Shown here: piece by piece, positions 44,419 to 54,522 of the stretch
How positions within the stretch are numbered: position 1 is the stretch's first letter
How the letters are laid out: each line of letters starts with the position of its first letter
NCBI RefSeq assembly: GCF_001696685.1
Contig: NZ_MBFG01000001.1
Location: 251,714 to 315,713, forward strand
DNA length: 64,000 nucleotides
Direction of reading: 5' to 3'
Source of the DNA: Nosocomiicoccus ampullae
GTDB taxonomy: Bacteria; Bacillota; Bacilli; Staphylococcales; Salinicoccaceae
Program-made: the position numbers and the translations under genes
The notes under the pieces: model-generated
The model's input: the letters and a program-made list of their open reading frames with translations, nothing else
Told to the model about the DNA's origin: nothing
The model's database searches: none

Positions 44419-45298
44419 CGAAAGAGATATAGAAGATTATCTGTCGTTTTTAAGAATAGAACGCGGTCTTTCTAACAGTACTTTAGACTCTTACGCACAA
44501 GACCTTAATTTATATCGCGATTTTTTAGATAAATTAGACCTTACTTTTAGTACAGTTTCTTCTACTGATATCATTAACTTTTTAAAAGAAGAAAAAGAAA
44601 AAGGCAAACGCTCGAAAACACTTGCACGACTCCAGTCAACGTTAAGAAATTTCCATCAATATTTAATTAATGACGGGAAAACAGATAAAAATCCTGCTGC
44701 ACTTTTGAGTAGTATAAAAATCGAACAATCACTTCCTGACAGTTTAACGATTGAAGAGATGGAACAGCTACTAGATACACCGGAACCTACGACATCAGGC
44801 ATTAGAGATAAAGTTATGATGGAACTACTCTATGCAACAGGTATCCGTGTTTCAGAACTCATTTCAATGAATACGATCAATGTAAATAGTGAAATGGGTT
44901 TTATTACTGTTGTCGGTAAAGGCCAAAAGGAACGTATTATCCCAATTACGGATTACGTCGCAGAGTTATTACAAGAATATATAGTCGATATACGAATCAA
45001 TCTACTAAAAGATAAAGATACGGATGCATTATTTTTAACAAATCGTGGTAATAGTTTTACAAGGCAAGGCGTATGGAAGATGATTAAAAAGTATAATTTA
45101 CTGAGTGGTATTTCAAAAAATGTCACACCACATACATTCAGACATACTTTTGCAACACATTTAATTGAAAATGGTGCAGACTTAAGAATTGTTCAAGAAC
45201 TACTTGGTCATACAGACATTTCAACAACACAAGTATATACACATCTTTCTAAAAAATCAGTGAAAGAAATGTATGACAAATTTCATCCGCGAAAATAA
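44408..45298 (+). CDS. xerD: Site-specific tyrosine recombinase XerD
   Basis: Resolves chromosome dimers at dif with XerC. It has 296 residues: an N-terminal SAM-like domain (5-90) and a catalytic domain with Arg in [10 protein letters not shown], Lys in [29 protein letters not shown] and the nucleophile Tyr in VYTHL. The position after fur is the conserved xerD place, so it is not a phage integrase. Confidence 0.95.
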   Translation: MKNNERDIEDYLSFLRIERGLSNSTLDSYAQDLNLYRDFLDKLDLTFSTVSSTDIINFLKEEKEKGKRSKTLARLQSTLRNFHQYLINDGKTDKNPAALLSSIKIEQSLPDSLTIEEMEQLLDTPEPTTSGIRDKVMMELLYATGIRVSELISMNTINVNSEMGFITVVGKGQKERIIPITDYVAELLQEYIVDIRINLLKDKDTDALFLTNRGNSFTRQGVWKMIKKYNLLSGISKNVTPHTFRHTFATHLIENGADLRIVQELLGHTDISTTQVYTHLSKKSVKEMYDKFHPRK

Positions 45299-45314
45299 AG
45301 GAAGAAGGTTAATT

Positions 45315-46487
45315 ATGTTTAAAAGAATTCATTTAATCGTATTAGACTCTGTTGGAATAGGAGAAGCTAAAGATGCTGAAAACTTTGGTGATAAAGGAGC
45401 ACACACTTTAAAACACACGTTAGAGTCTAAAGCAGTAGATCTTTCAAACCTTGAATCACTTGGTCTAGGATGTATAGAAGAATTACCTGGATTAAATTGT
45501 CCTGAACAACCGAATGCATTTTTTGCGAAGATGAGTGAAGTATCACGTGGAAAAGATACGATGACTGGTCATTGGGAAATTGCAGGTTTAAACATTAAAA
45601 CACCATTTAAAACATATCCAGACGGATTTCCTGACGCACTTATCAAAAAAATAGAAGAAAAAACGAATCGTAAAGTCGTATGTAATTTACCATATTCAGG
45701 AACTGAAGTGATCGATGATTACGGTGAAGACCATATGAAGACGGGTGATTTAATCGTCTATACTTCAGCAGACCCTGTACTTCAAATTGCTGCACATGAA
45801 GAGGTCATTCCTGTCGATGAATTATATGAGATTTGTGAAACGGTCCGTGAACTGACATTAGACGATGAGTTTTTAGTTGGTCGCGTAATTGCAAGACCAT
45901 TCATTGGAGTAGGTAAAGGTAAATTTACAAGAACTGAAAATCGTCACGATTATGCACTCAGTCCGTTTGAACCGACTGTATTAGATGCGTTAAAAGATAA
46001 CGATTATACAGTATATGCCGTCGGTAAAATAAATGATATTTTCAACGGTCAAGGTATTACCGATATGGTTCGTACGAAAAATAATATGGATGGTGTCGAT
46101 AAATTACTCAATGTTATGGATAAAGATTTTGAGGGACTATCATTTACTAACTTAGTAGATTTTGATGCAGTTTATGGTCACCGAAGAGATAGTGAAGGAT
46201 ATGCGGATGCATTAAAAGAATTCGATGACCGTTTACCAGAGATTTTTAGTAAATTAAAAGAAGATGATTTACTGATTATCACTGCAGACCACGGTAATGA
46301 TCCAACATTTACAGGTACAGACCACACACGAGAGTATGTTCCATTAATTGTAACTTCAAAAAAGCAGTTTGATTACAAAAAAATAAATGACCGTAAAACT
46401 TTTAGTGATGTAGCTGCTACTATTGCAGACAATTTTAATGTACAATTTAGTACACATGGTAATAGCTTTTTAGGAGAAATAAAATAG
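45315..46487 (+). CDS. deoB: Phosphopentomutase
   Basis: Interconverts ribose/deoxyribose 1- and 5-phosphate in nucleoside salvage. It has 390 residues from the ATG at 45315, with AAGAAGG upstream; the open frame runs 42 bases further into the end of xerD without an SD. Alkaline-phosphatase-fold motifs: [27 protein letters not shown] with the Thr nucleophile, and [22 protein letters not shown] with the metal ligands. Confidence 0.95.
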   Translation: MFKRIHLIVLDSVGIGEAKDAENFGDKGAHTLKHTLESKAVDLSNLESLGLGCIEELPGLNCPEQPNAFFAKMSEVSRGKDTMTGHWEIAGLNIKTPFKTYPDGFPDALIKKIEEKTNRKVVCNLPYSGTEVIDDYGEDHMKTGDLIVYTSADPVLQIAAHEEVIPVDELYEICETVRELTLDDEFLVGRVIARPFIGVGKGKFTRTENRHDYALSPFEPTVLDALKDNDYTVYAVGKINDIFNGQGITDMVRTKNNMDGVDKLLNVMDKDFEGLSFTNLVDFDAVYGHRRDSEGYADALKEFDDRLPEIFSKLKEDDLLIITADHGNDPTFTGTDHTREYVPLIVTSKKQFDYKKINDRKTFSDVAATIADNFNVQFSTHGNSFLGEIK

Positions 46488-46574
46488 ATGGATAAGGCAA
46501 AAGTATTTGTATTTCTATTTATATTGATCGTCTCGTTAATTTGGGGTTTCATTTACTGGATATACGTCGTCTAA
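46488..46574 (+). CDS. 28-residue membrane miniprotein of unknown function
   Basis: A 29-codon frame whose ATG directly follows the deoB stop. The SD AGGAG (46472-46476) lies 11 bp upstream inside deoB. The peptide has a basic head (MDKAKVF) and one membrane helix rich in Phe, Ile and Trp ending WIYVV. A strong terminator overlaps its stop codon. It looks like a genuine small gene at the end of the deoB transcript, but no family is recognised. Confidence 0.6.
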   Translation: MDKAKVFVFLFILIVSLIWGFIYWIYVV

Positions 46575-46601
46575 GACTAAACGTCACGTTTAGTCTTTTT
46601 T
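46574..46601 (+). terminator. Terminator after deoB and the 28-residue gene
   Basis: The stem AGACTAAACG/CGTTTAGTCT is followed by T6. Confidence 0.92.
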
Positions 46602-46624
46602 AATTAAAGATAGGTTGTGAACTT

Positions 46625-47332
46625 ATGAAAAATTATGAAGTAGAGTTAGACGTCTTTCACGGACCACTCGATTTATTACTTCATCTTATTAAAGAGTTAG
46701 AAATTGATATTTATGATATACCGATGGCAGTTTTAACGGAACAATATATGAATTATATTAAGCAGATGACAGAGCTTGAAATTAACGTTGCGAGTGAATA
46801 TTTAGTTATGGCGAGCGAGCTTTTAAGAATTAAAAGTAAGATGCTTTTACCTGAACCGCCACTTGAAGAATATACAGAAGATCCGCGTGAAGAGTTAATT
46901 TCACAATTGCTAGAGTATCAGAACTATAAAATGTATGCTGAGGAGTTAAAGCAACTAAAAGAAGCAGCTGAACAATTTTTAGTGAAAGCACCTCATGAAT
47001 TTGAAGAAGTCGAAGTGAGTGATACATTTTCTATTTCCCTAGAAGAACTCATTACAGCTTATAACAAAGTAAGACAAAGAGTTGACGTTCAAAATACACA
47101 CAGTTTTATTACAACAGAATCGTATACACATGAGGAAGCGACACTCTTTTTAAAAAAACGGTTTGAAAATCAGAATGAATTAACGTTAGAAGAAATGTTT
47201 TCGTCTGGCGTAAAACGATATCAAGTCGTTCAAATATTCCTAACGCTGTTAGAAGGTATTAGCCAAAGCACATTTAAGTTCGAAAAAAATAACGATGAAT
47301 ATACATTTATAAAATTAAAGGACGTAGCATAA
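46625..47332 (+). CDS. scpA: Segregation and condensation protein A
   Basis: Kleisin subunit of the SMC condensin complex. It has 235 residues with the ScpA start [19 protein letters not shown] (SMC-neck binding), [21 protein letters not shown], and the C-terminal winged helix ([19 protein letters not shown]). It overlaps scpB by one base. Confidence 0.96.
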   Translation: MKNYEVELDVFHGPLDLLLHLIKELEIDIYDIPMAVLTEQYMNYIKQMTELEINVASEYLVMASELLRIKSKMLLPEPPLEEYTEDPREELISQLLEYQNYKMYAEELKQLKEAAEQFLVKAPHEFEEVEVSDTFSISLEELITAYNKVRQRVDVQNTHSFITTESYTHEEATLFLKKRFENQNELTLEEMFSSGVKRYQVVQIFLTLLEGISQSTFKFEKNNDEYTFIKLKDVA

Positions 47333-47883
47333 TGAGTGTAGAAAAAATTGATATCGTAGAAGCGATGCTTTATATCGCAGGAGACATTGGTGTGAAAGAG
47401 TCATCATTAATTAAAAATATCCCAATTACAAAAGATGAGTTAGAACAATCTGTAGAGTTATACAACAAACATAAAAAACACTTAAATATTCTCGTTCATG
47501 AAGACATTTATTATTTAAAAACGACTCCGATTGTTGAAGAATACATTCTAAAGTTATTAAAGGAACGTCCAAGTAATAAATTGTCAAACCAAGCTTTGGA
47601 AGTATTGTCTATCATTGCGTATAATCAACCAGTAGCAAGAGGTATGATTGAAGAGTTACGAGGTGTATCTCCAGACGGTCCAATTCAGACACTTTTAAAT
47701 AAGAATTTGATTCAACGTGTATTCATTGAAAATGACCGCCGAACATTTTATAAGACGACACAGACATTTTTAGAGATTTTCGGTCTCGAGACAATTACAG
47801 ATTTACCAAGTGCCGATGAAATTGAAGAAGATGAACATATCGAACTATTCTTTAATCAGTTAAAAGGAGAAAATGATGAGTAA
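47332..47883 (+). CDS. scpB: Segregation and condensation protein B
   Basis: The dimeric partner of ScpA. It has 183 residues with two winged helices: VEAMLYIAGDIGVKESSLI and LSNQALEVLSIIAYNQPVARGMIEELRGVSPDGPI. An acidic tail (EIEEDEHIELF) follows. It overlaps rluB by about 8-11 bases. Confidence 0.95.
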   Translation: MSVEKIDIVEAMLYIAGDIGVKESSLIKNIPITKDELEQSVELYNKHKKHLNILVHEDIYYLKTTPIVEEYILKLLKERPSNKLSNQALEVLSIIAYNQPVARGMIEELRGVSPDGPIQTLLNKNLIQRVFIENDRRTFYKTTQTFLEIFGLETITDLPSADEIEEDEHIELFFNQLKGENDE

Positions 47884-48607
47884 AGTTAGATTAAACAAAA
47901 AAATTGCAGATGCAGGTATAACGTCCCGTCGTAAAGCAGAACAATTAATATTAGATGGTCAAGTAAAAGTAAACGATAAAGTATGTAAAGAACTTGCAAC
48001 GTTCGTTACTGATAAAGACAAAGTAGAAGTTAATGGTATTCCAATTGAAAATGAAACGCCCATTTATATTCTTTACCATAAACCGACAGGAGAGGTGTCT
48101 ACAGTAAGTGACGATAAAGATCGTCGTACGGTTGTAGACAAGTTCGACCACTTAAATACACGCATATATCCAGTTGGTCGTCTAGATTACGATACTTCGG
48201 GAATTTTATTACTCACAAACGATGGAGAATTTACAAATTATATGACCCATCCACGTTATGAGGTAGAAAAAACATACCGTGCAAAAATAAATAAAAGTTT
48301 AACAAATAGAGAACTTAAAGAGTTAGAAAACGGAGTTATGCTGGAAGACGGAAAAACTTCTAAAGCAATCGTTGAAGTGATTCGAGATAAAAAAGATATG
48401 GATATGATTGTACAATTAACGATTACTGAAGGTAGAAACCATCAAGTCCGTCGTATGTTTAAATATTTTGATGCAGAAGTAATTAAACTTAAGCGTATCG
48501 GCTACGATTTCTTAACAATTGAAGGAGTTCCGACTGGTGAATATCGTTTCTTAACACCACATGAAGCTAAACAATTAGTCGGACATGCAAAAGCAGTTTC
48601 GAAGTAG
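47873..48607 (+). CDS. rluB: 23S rRNA pseudouridine synthase B
   Basis: Makes pseudouridine in 23S rRNA. It has 244 residues: an N-terminal S4 domain (RLNKKIADAGITSRRKAEQLI) and the catalytic Asp in GRLDYDTSGILLLTNDGE, plus ITEGRNHQVRRMFKYF. Two adjacent ATG codons are possible starts. No terminator follows, but resA has its own promoter. Confidence 0.94.
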   Translation: MMSKVRLNKKIADAGITSRRKAEQLILDGQVKVNDKVCKELATFVTDKDKVEVNGIPIENETPIYILYHKPTGEVSTVSDDKDRRTVVDKFDHLNTRIYPVGRLDYDTSGILLLTNDGEFTNYMTHPRYEVEKTYRAKINKSLTNRELKELENGVMLEDGKTSKAIVEVIRDKKDMDMIVQLTITEGRNHQVRRMFKYFDAEVIKLKRIGYDFLTIEGVPTGEYRFLTPHEAKQLVGHAKAVSK

Positions 48608-48613
48608 TTTAAT

Positions 48614-48631
48614 TGTCAAAGTTCTGTCAAA
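48614..48631 (+). promoter_or_regulatory. Tandem direct repeat upstream of resA (OmpR-type regulator site)
   Basis: TGTCAAA occurs twice (48614-48620 and 48625-48631), 11 bp apart. On the other strand each copy reads TTTGACA. Tandem 6-7-bp repeats at 11-bp spacing are the usual form of OmpR-family sites such as PhoP or ResD, and they end about 20 bp before the -10. Confidence 0.55.
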
Positions 48632-48647
48632 AACAAGATACTATAAC

Positions 48648-48656
48648 TGCTATAAT
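48648..48656 (+). promoter_or_regulatory. Extended -10 promoter of the res operon
   Basis: TGcTATAAT has no good -35, consistent with an activator-dependent promoter. Confidence 0.65.
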
Positions 48657-48688
48657 ATATATAAGATATTAAAGAGGGGGAGAGTTCA

Positions 48689-49231
48689 TTGAGTAGATCC
48701 GTACGTAATATCATACGTATAACGATTATTATCGGAATCGTTGTATTAACTGCTGTGACTCTGTGGTTCAATTTTTCATCGAAAAATCAATCGACAAAAG
48801 TCGGAGATACCGCTGTAGATTTTAAATTGAAAACAACAGAAGGTGAGGTCATACATCTATATGAACTCACTAAAGAAAAAGGAGTCATCATCAACTTCTG
48901 GGGTACATGGTGTAAACCATGTCGTGAAGAAATGCCACACTTAAGTGAAGCGAACGATTTAGGTGATGGTAGTGATTATGAGATTATTACAGTCAATGTT
49001 TCAGAAAACAAACAACAAATAAATCAATTCTTAAACAGCCTTGACGAAGAAGTCAATTTAAGAATGGCTATGGATAGTGATCGTAGCGTAACTAAAGCTT
49101 ATAACGTTGGACCTTTACCAACGACGATTGCTGTTGATAAAAATAATAAAATTGTTAAAAAACAAGAACATCAGTTAACTCAAGAAGACATACAAGATTT
49201 TATAAAAGTATTAAATGATAAAGGTGAATAA
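48689..49231 (+). CDS. resA: Thiol-disulfide oxidoreductase ResA
   Basis: Membrane-anchored thioredoxin-like protein that reduces apocytochrome c before heme attachment. It has 180 residues from a TTG start with GGGGGAG upstream. One N-terminal membrane helix (8-29) leads to the extracytoplasmic domain with WGTWCKPC (Cys75, Cys78). The cis-Pro region is GPLPTTIAVD. It is first gene of resABCDE-ribU. Confidence 0.93.
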   Translation: MSRSVRNIIRITIIIGIVVLTAVTLWFNFSSKNQSTKVGDTAVDFKLKTTEGEVIHLYELTKEKGVIINFWGTWCKPCREEMPHLSEANDLGDGSDYEIITVNVSENKQQINQFLNSLDEEVNLRMAMDSDRSVTKAYNVGPLPTTIAVDKNNKIVKKQEHQLTQEDIQDFIKVLNDKGE

Positions 49232-49232
49232 T

Positions 49233-50891
49233 ATGTCTAGCGAAAATGATTCAATCAAATGCCCGCACTGTGGACATGTCAATCCACCGGGAACTCAATT
49301 ATGTCAGTCATGTGGATTACTGATTAATGAAGATTATGACAAAAAGAAAATTAAGGATGTCATGCGTTATGATGGAAGTGCAGTTCGTTCTAAAGTAAAA
49401 TCGTCTTCTTTATTCGATAAAATATGGATATTTTTCACTTCCATTAGAAACGGTGTCATTATTATCGCGTTAATTGCTATCGCATCGGCAATCGGAACGA
49501 TTCTACCACAAGAATACTTTATTCCTGTCGGTGCAAATGCAAGTGATTATTACTATGAAAACTATGGTTCGTTTGGAAAATTATATTATAGTTTAGGATT
49601 GCATAACTTATATTCTTCATGGTGGTTCTTACTATTAAATGCAATGCTCGCATTGTCTATTATTGCGGCAAGTATCGACCGTGGAGTACCATTATTTAAA
49701 ACACTATATAATCAAGGGGTTAAAAAACACCCTTCATACTACAAAAGACAAAGAATATACCTACATAATGAAGATGTAGCAAATGATGATGTTGATCAGT
49801 TAATTAGTGAATTTAAAAAGAAAAAATATAATATTCGCAAAGAAGATAACTCGTACCTCCTTGAAAAGGGGCGTTTGTCTCGTTATGGTCCGTACATTAA
49901 CCATACTGGATTAATTATATTATTAATCGGAAGTATGCTTCGCTTCTTCCCTGGAATGTATTTAGATGAACTTGTCTATGCACCTGAAGGAGAGACGGTA
50001 CAACTTCCAGGTACAGGAGGTCAATATTATATTCGTAACGACAAATTTATTATTGACACGTACGATAAAGATTCAGGATCAGTGTTCGATAAATCTTTAA
50101 GTACGCAAGGTGAACTTGCAAGTAACTATCAAACAAATATTACGTTTTATGAAAATGAATCTGCAGATATCGTAGGTTCAGAGCCTGATTTAAAAGAAAT
50201 CGATCAAGCTGAAATAAAAGTAAACCATCCGTTTATACATGACAGTTATCACTTATACCAGTCGAGCTTTGATATGTCTGCGATGAAGTCGATGACGTTT
50301 GAACTTCAAGATAAAGAAGGGAATGTATTATCCGAGCCGTTTGAGATTGTCTTTAAAGATTACTTGGATACGTACAAAGTTAAAGGTAAAAATGGAAACG
50401 ACTTTGAAGTCCAACTTAGGTCGTTTGCACCAGACTATGCTGGAGTTGGTAATAACGGAACGTTAATTTCTAACACACCTGTTCCACGAAATCCTGCATT
50501 CTTATTTGAAGTTAATGACAGTGAAGGTAGCGAGGAGTATTCTCTCATTCAAATACAGAATACAACAGATATTTCCAAAGATAATAAATACAGTATTAAA
50601 TTTGTATCGATGGAAAACGAAGTTGTTAGTGTATTAACACTTAAGAAAGATAAAACGATGTTCTTAATCGGTGCAGGTTTTGTTATTTTCTTAATCGGTG
50701 TGTTTATCGGTTCATATGTTAACCATAGACGTATATGGATTAATACTGATAATGGTCTTACACTTGCAGCACATACGAATCGTAACTACTACAGTATTAC
50801 AAAAGAGATTAATGAAGCACTCGATAAGTATAATTTAGGCTATGTAGAAGATAGCGACTCAAAAGTTCATAACGAACGAATGAAAGGATAA
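49233..50891 (+). CDS. resB: Cytochrome c biogenesis protein ResB
   Basis: The Ccs1-type subunit of the heme delivery and ligation complex. It has 552 residues from the ATG at 49233, with AAAGGTGA upstream. An N-terminal zinc ribbon (CPHC and CQSC, about 8-26) is followed by three membrane helices in the first third, a large extracytoplasmic domain, and a last membrane helix near 475-495. The zinc ribbon is also found in Bacillus ResB. It overlaps resC by one base. Confidence 0.92.
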   Translation: MSSENDSIKCPHCGHVNPPGTQLCQSCGLLINEDYDKKKIKDVMRYDGSAVRSKVKSSSLFDKIWIFFTSIRNGVIIIALIAIASAIGTILPQEYFIPVGANASDYYYENYGSFGKLYYSLGLHNLYSSWWFLLLNAMLALSIIAASIDRGVPLFKTLYNQGVKKHPSYYKRQRIYLHNEDVANDDVDQLISEFKKKKYNIRKEDNSYLLEKGRLSRYGPYINHTGLIILLIGSMLRFFPGMYLDELVYAPEGETVQLPGTGGQYYIRNDKFIIDTYDKDSGSVFDKSLSTQGELASNYQTNITFYENESADIVGSEPDLKEIDQAEIKVNHPFIHDSYHLYQSSFDMSAMKSMTFELQDKEGNVLSEPFEIVFKDYLDTYKVKGKNGNDFEVQLRSFAPDYAGVGNNGTLISNTPVPRNPAFLFEVNDSEGSEEYSLIQIQNTTDISKDNKYSIKFVSMENEVVSVLTLKKDKTMFLIGAGFVIFLIGVFIGSYVNHRRIWINTDNGLTLAAHTNRNYYSITKEINEALDKYNLGYVEDSDSKVHNERMKG

Positions 50892-52102
50892 TGGTTATGA
50901 CCGATCATCTACTATTAAAAATAAGTAACATCTCAATTTATATAGGATTTATTTTATTACTCATATCACTCGTACCACTTGGTATGAGTATTAGCTCTAA
51001 AAGATCAGCGCGTTACGCGAATATAGCAGTTTGGATTGTTACTCTTGCATTTGTACTAGAGCTTGCATATTTTGTGTTTAGATGGCTTGCAACTGGACAT
51101 GCGCCAGTATCAAACCTTTTTGAATTTATTGCAATGTTCTCTATCATGCTAATTTTTGGATACTTAGTAACGTATCACTACTATAAGACGAAAGTTTTTG
51201 GATTATTTGCGATTCCTATTTCATTATTATTACTTGGATATGGTGCGTTATTCTCAACAGATGTTGCACCACTTATTCCAGCGTTACAAAGTAACTGGCT
51301 TGCAATTCACGTAATAACAGTAACGATTTCATACGGGATATTATCGATGAGTGCTGTTGCGGGATTCATTTATTTACTAAAAATTATTCCGGAGAATGAA
51401 AAGTCTTGGAGATCATTTTCTCTAGAAGCAATTACGTATTTTATAATCGTCATTTTGACATATATGTTAATCATGGTTCTTATGCGCGGTGTCGTGAAAT
51501 ACGAAGCAGACTTCTTCTACGTTGATCAGCAAGGGAATGACTCCGTTGTAACGTATAATTTACCAAGCTTAATTAACTATAAAGACTCAATTCCAGTTGA
51601 GCATTTAGGAAATAATGAATACGACCGCACAGAACACTTTACAACAGGTATTGAAGTGCCACCGATCATTAAAGCTCATTCATTAAATACGGTGATTTGG
51701 TCTCTTGGTGTCGGTTTAATTGTTTATGGTTTATTACGACTCATTTTAAGAAGACGTATTTACACATTACTTAAACCAGTTGCAAATAAAGCCGACTTAA
51801 ACTTAATGGACGACATTGGATATCGTTCAGTAATAATCGGTTTCCCATTATTTGCATTAGGTGGTATTTTCTTCGCAGCAATTTGGGCACAAGCAGCTTG
51901 GAGTAGATTCTGGGGCTGGGACCCGAAAGAAACATGGGCGTTTATTACGTTTATGTTCTATACAATTTTCTTACACTTACGTATTAATAGAGGGTACGAA
52001 GGTGAAAAATCAGCGTGGTTAGCCGTTGCAGGATTTTTCTTAATCTTATTCAACTTAGTCGCAATTAACTTAATTGTCGCTGGCTTACATTCATACGCTT
52101 AA
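50891..52102 (+). CDS. resC: Cytochrome c biogenesis protein ResC (CcsA type)
   Basis: The polytopic heme-handling partner of ResB. It has 403 residues, about eight membrane helices. The heme-binding WWD-type motif is WSRFWGWDPKETWAFITF. His residues flank it in TGHAPVSNLFEF and LHLRINRGYEG. A second ATG two codons in could be the start. Confidence 0.93.
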   Translation: MVMTDHLLLKISNISIYIGFILLLISLVPLGMSISSKRSARYANIAVWIVTLAFVLELAYFVFRWLATGHAPVSNLFEFIAMFSIMLIFGYLVTYHYYKTKVFGLFAIPISLLLLGYGALFSTDVAPLIPALQSNWLAIHVITVTISYGILSMSAVAGFIYLLKIIPENEKSWRSFSLEAITYFIIVILTYMLIMVLMRGVVKYEADFFYVDQQGNDSVVTYNLPSLINYKDSIPVEHLGNNEYDRTEHFTTGIEVPPIIKAHSLNTVIWSLGVGLIVYGLLRLILRRRIYTLLKPVANKADLNLMDDIGYRSVIIGFPLFALGGIFFAAIWAQAAWSRFWGWDPKETWAFITFMFYTIFLHLRINRGYEGEKSAWLAVAGFFLILFNLVAINLIVAGLHSYA

Positions 52103-52114
52103 AGAGGTGACGAA

Positions 52115-52825
52115 ATGTCGAAACGTAAAGTATTGGTTGTAGATGATGAAGAAAGAATTCGTAAACTTGTCATCTTATATTTAGAAGCAGATGATTATGA
52201 AATTACAGAAGCAGATAATGGTGACGATGCTTTAGAACTTGCACTGAATGAAGACTTTGATTTAATTATTTTAGATGTAATGATGCCTGGAAAAGATGGG
52301 TTTGAAGTGACGAGACAGCTAAGAATGCATAAGTCAACACCGATTCTCTTATTAACTGCTAAAGGTGAAGAAAATGACGTATTAGAAGGTTTTGAAGCAG
52401 GTGCTGATGATTACGTTAAAAAGCCATTCTCTCCACGAGAAGTGTTACAGAGAACTAAAGCTATTTTAAAACGTTCATCACAAACTGCGTATATGAAATT
52501 CGATTCATCAAGTCGCGACATTATCGTCTATGAGCATCTAGAAATTGATAACGACGCACACAAAGTAACTGTAGATGGACAATATGTAAATTTAACGCCG
52601 AAAGAGTACGAGTTATTACTATTTTTAGCTGAAAATCCTGACAAAGTATTCGATCGTAAAGAACTGTTAAAAGAGGTTTGGAATTATGAGTTTTACGGTG
52701 ATTTACGAACAGTCGATACACATATTAAACGTTTGAGAGAGAAGTTAAATGATGTATCTGTCGATGCAAGTTTAATGATTCAAACTGTTTGGGGCGTCGG
52801 ATATAAATTCGTGGTTACAGAATGA
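52115..52825 (+). CDS. resD: Response regulator ResD/SrrA
   Basis: OmpR-family activator of respiratory and low-oxygen genes. It has 236 residues: a receiver domain with DD at 10-11, phosphoacceptor Asp54 in ILDVMMPG and Lys in YVKKPFSP, then a C-terminal winged helix (LTPKEYELLLFLAENPDKVFDR, DTHIKRLREKL). It may bind the TGTCAAA repeat upstream of resA. It overlaps resE by 4 bases. Confidence 0.95.
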   Translation: MSKRKVLVVDDEERIRKLVILYLEADDYEITEADNGDDALELALNEDFDLIILDVMMPGKDGFEVTRQLRMHKSTPILLLTAKGEENDVLEGFEAGADDYVKKPFSPREVLQRTKAILKRSSQTAYMKFDSSSRDIIVYEHLEIDNDAHKVTVDGQYVNLTPKEYELLLFLAENPDKVFDRKELLKEVWNYEFYGDLRTVDTHIKRLREKLNDVSVDASLMIQTVWGVGYKFVVTE

Positions 52826-54522
52826 CGCTTAAAAATAGTTTAGTTGTAAAACTGTGGTTTACTATCATCATGATAGTAACCGCAGTTTTAATTATATTGT
52901 CCATTAGTTTAGCTTTTTACTTTAGAAACTACGCTCTAAATAGTAGCGATCAAAAACTATTAAACGATTTAGAGCGTATAGAACAAGAAATACTCAGTCA
53001 ACACGAACCTGTCATTGAATCTACAAAAGTAATTACTGAAGAGAACTTAATCATTTACCAAGACGGTCAATTTGTATCGAGTAATACAGAGACAGACCGA
53101 TCTGTGTTTAACTACATTTTAAATAGTGAAGGCCTACAAGAGGATACTTTTTTCGTTAAAGATGAAGAAAACATCGATTACATGGTAAAAGTGCTTAATA
53201 TGACGCAGTACTATGATACAGATACAATGCTTATAAAATACTCGGATATGTCACCGATTTATAAATCGATACGTGATATTACGATGATCATATCAGTGAG
53301 TGCTTTTGTATTATTTATCGTTACGACGTTATTTGCTTTTATTTTAATCCAAAGAATTACTGATCCATTAATTGATTTGAGAAATGCTTCGTTAAAAATG
53401 GCAAGTGGAAAATTCCAAAAATTAGAAGTTAAAAATTTTGATGAAATCGGAGAATTGACACTTGCATTTAATAAGATGAGTGAAGATATTAAAGGAAATA
53501 TCGATAACCTCGAGTATGAGAAAAACTTGAGAGAATCAATATTCACATCAATTTCTGATGGTATAGTATTTTTTGATGAATCAAACTGTCAAATTTACCG
53601 AAATAAAGAAGGTAATACATGGTTCAAAGAGATTTCACAGCATGAAAGCTTAATAGAAAAAATTAACGAATGTATTATTCGCTGTCGGGAAAACTTTGAA
53701 TCTTATTCGATTACTGAAGAGCTAGATACAGATACGTATATTGAAATTTTCTTTACACCTGTGAATTATGCAGAGTCAAAAACAGGTGTTACGATGACTA
53801 TCCGTAACGTGTCGCATGAGAAGAAACTAGAGACGATGCGCGCACAGTTTATATCGAGTGTATCTCATGAGTTAAAAACTCCAATGGTTATGGTCACTGG
53901 TTATACTGAGGCATTACTAGATGAAATTGTCACTGATCCAAAAGAAGTAAAGAATATGTTAAGTATTATTAAAGAAGAATCTGACCGTATGAATCACTTA
54001 ATCAACGAGTTAATTGAAATTAATAAGTTAGAAACTGAATCGGGATTATTTAATATTAAAGTAAATGATTTAAACGTGTTGATGGCTGATTTACAGAAGC
54101 GATTTGATTATGAAATGAAGAAAAATCAGTTGAACTTTAAAGTTAAAAATAGGCTAAATAATTCTCTCGTTCCTTTTGACTATGATAAAATGTACCAAGT
54201 GTTTACGAATTTAATCGATAATTCAATTAGATATACTTCAGACGGAGATACTATATCAATAAACATTGACGAAACGAACACTCATGTAGTGATTACATTA
54301 TCTGATACAGGTATTGGTATGAAAGCTTCAACGCTAAATCGTATATTTGAACGTTTCTATAAAGAAGATAAAGCAAGAACCAGAGGTAAACAAGGTACAG
54401 GTCTTGGACTTAGTATCGTAAAAAGTATTATTAATGGCCATAAAGGAACAATTACGGTTGATAGCGAGTACGAAAAAGGCACGACATTTATTATGACGTT
54501 AAGTAAAGGAGAACAACTATGA
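52822..54522 (+). CDS. resE: Sensor histidine kinase ResE/SrrB
   Basis: Membrane redox/oxygen sensor for ResD. It has 566 residues: a membrane helix at 10-32, an extracytoplasmic loop (33-150), a second helix at 155-178, HAMP (RITDPLIDLRNAS), a PAS-like region (230-340), then the phospho-His in FISSVSHELKTPM and the ATPase boxes NLIDNSIRYT, LSDTGIGM, FERFYKEDKARTRGKQGTGLGLSI. It overlaps resD and ribU by 4 bases each. Confidence 0.94.
   Translation: MTLKNSLVVKLWFTIIMIVTAVLIILSISLAFYFRNYALNSSDQKLLNDLERIEQEILSQHEPVIESTKVITEENLIIYQDGQFVSSNTETDRSVFNYILNSEGLQEDTFFVKDEENIDYMVKVLNMTQYYDTDTMLIKYSDMSPIYKSIRDITMIISVSAFVLFIVTTLFAFILIQRITDPLIDLRNASLKMASGKFQKLEVKNFDEIGELTLAFNKMSEDIKGNIDNLEYEKNLRESIFTSISDGIVFFDESNCQIYRNKEGNTWFKEISQHESLIEKINECIIRCRENFESYSITEELDTDTYIEIFFTPVNYAESKTGVTMTIRNVSHEKKLETMRAQFISSVSHELKTPMVMVTGYTEALLDEIVTDPKEVKNMLSIIKEESDRMNHLINELIEINKLETESGLFNIKVNDLNVLMADLQKRFDYEMKKNQLNFKVKNRLNNSLVPFDYDKMYQVFTNLIDNSIRYTSDGDTISINIDETNTHVVITLSDTGIGMKASTLNRIFERFYKEDKARTRGKQGTGLGLSIVKSIINGHKGTITVDSEYEKGTTFIMTLSKGEQL

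Noticed and set aside
44408..45298. Phage or mobile element integrase
   Set aside because: Length, motifs and the fur-xerD-deoB context show chromosomal XerD.
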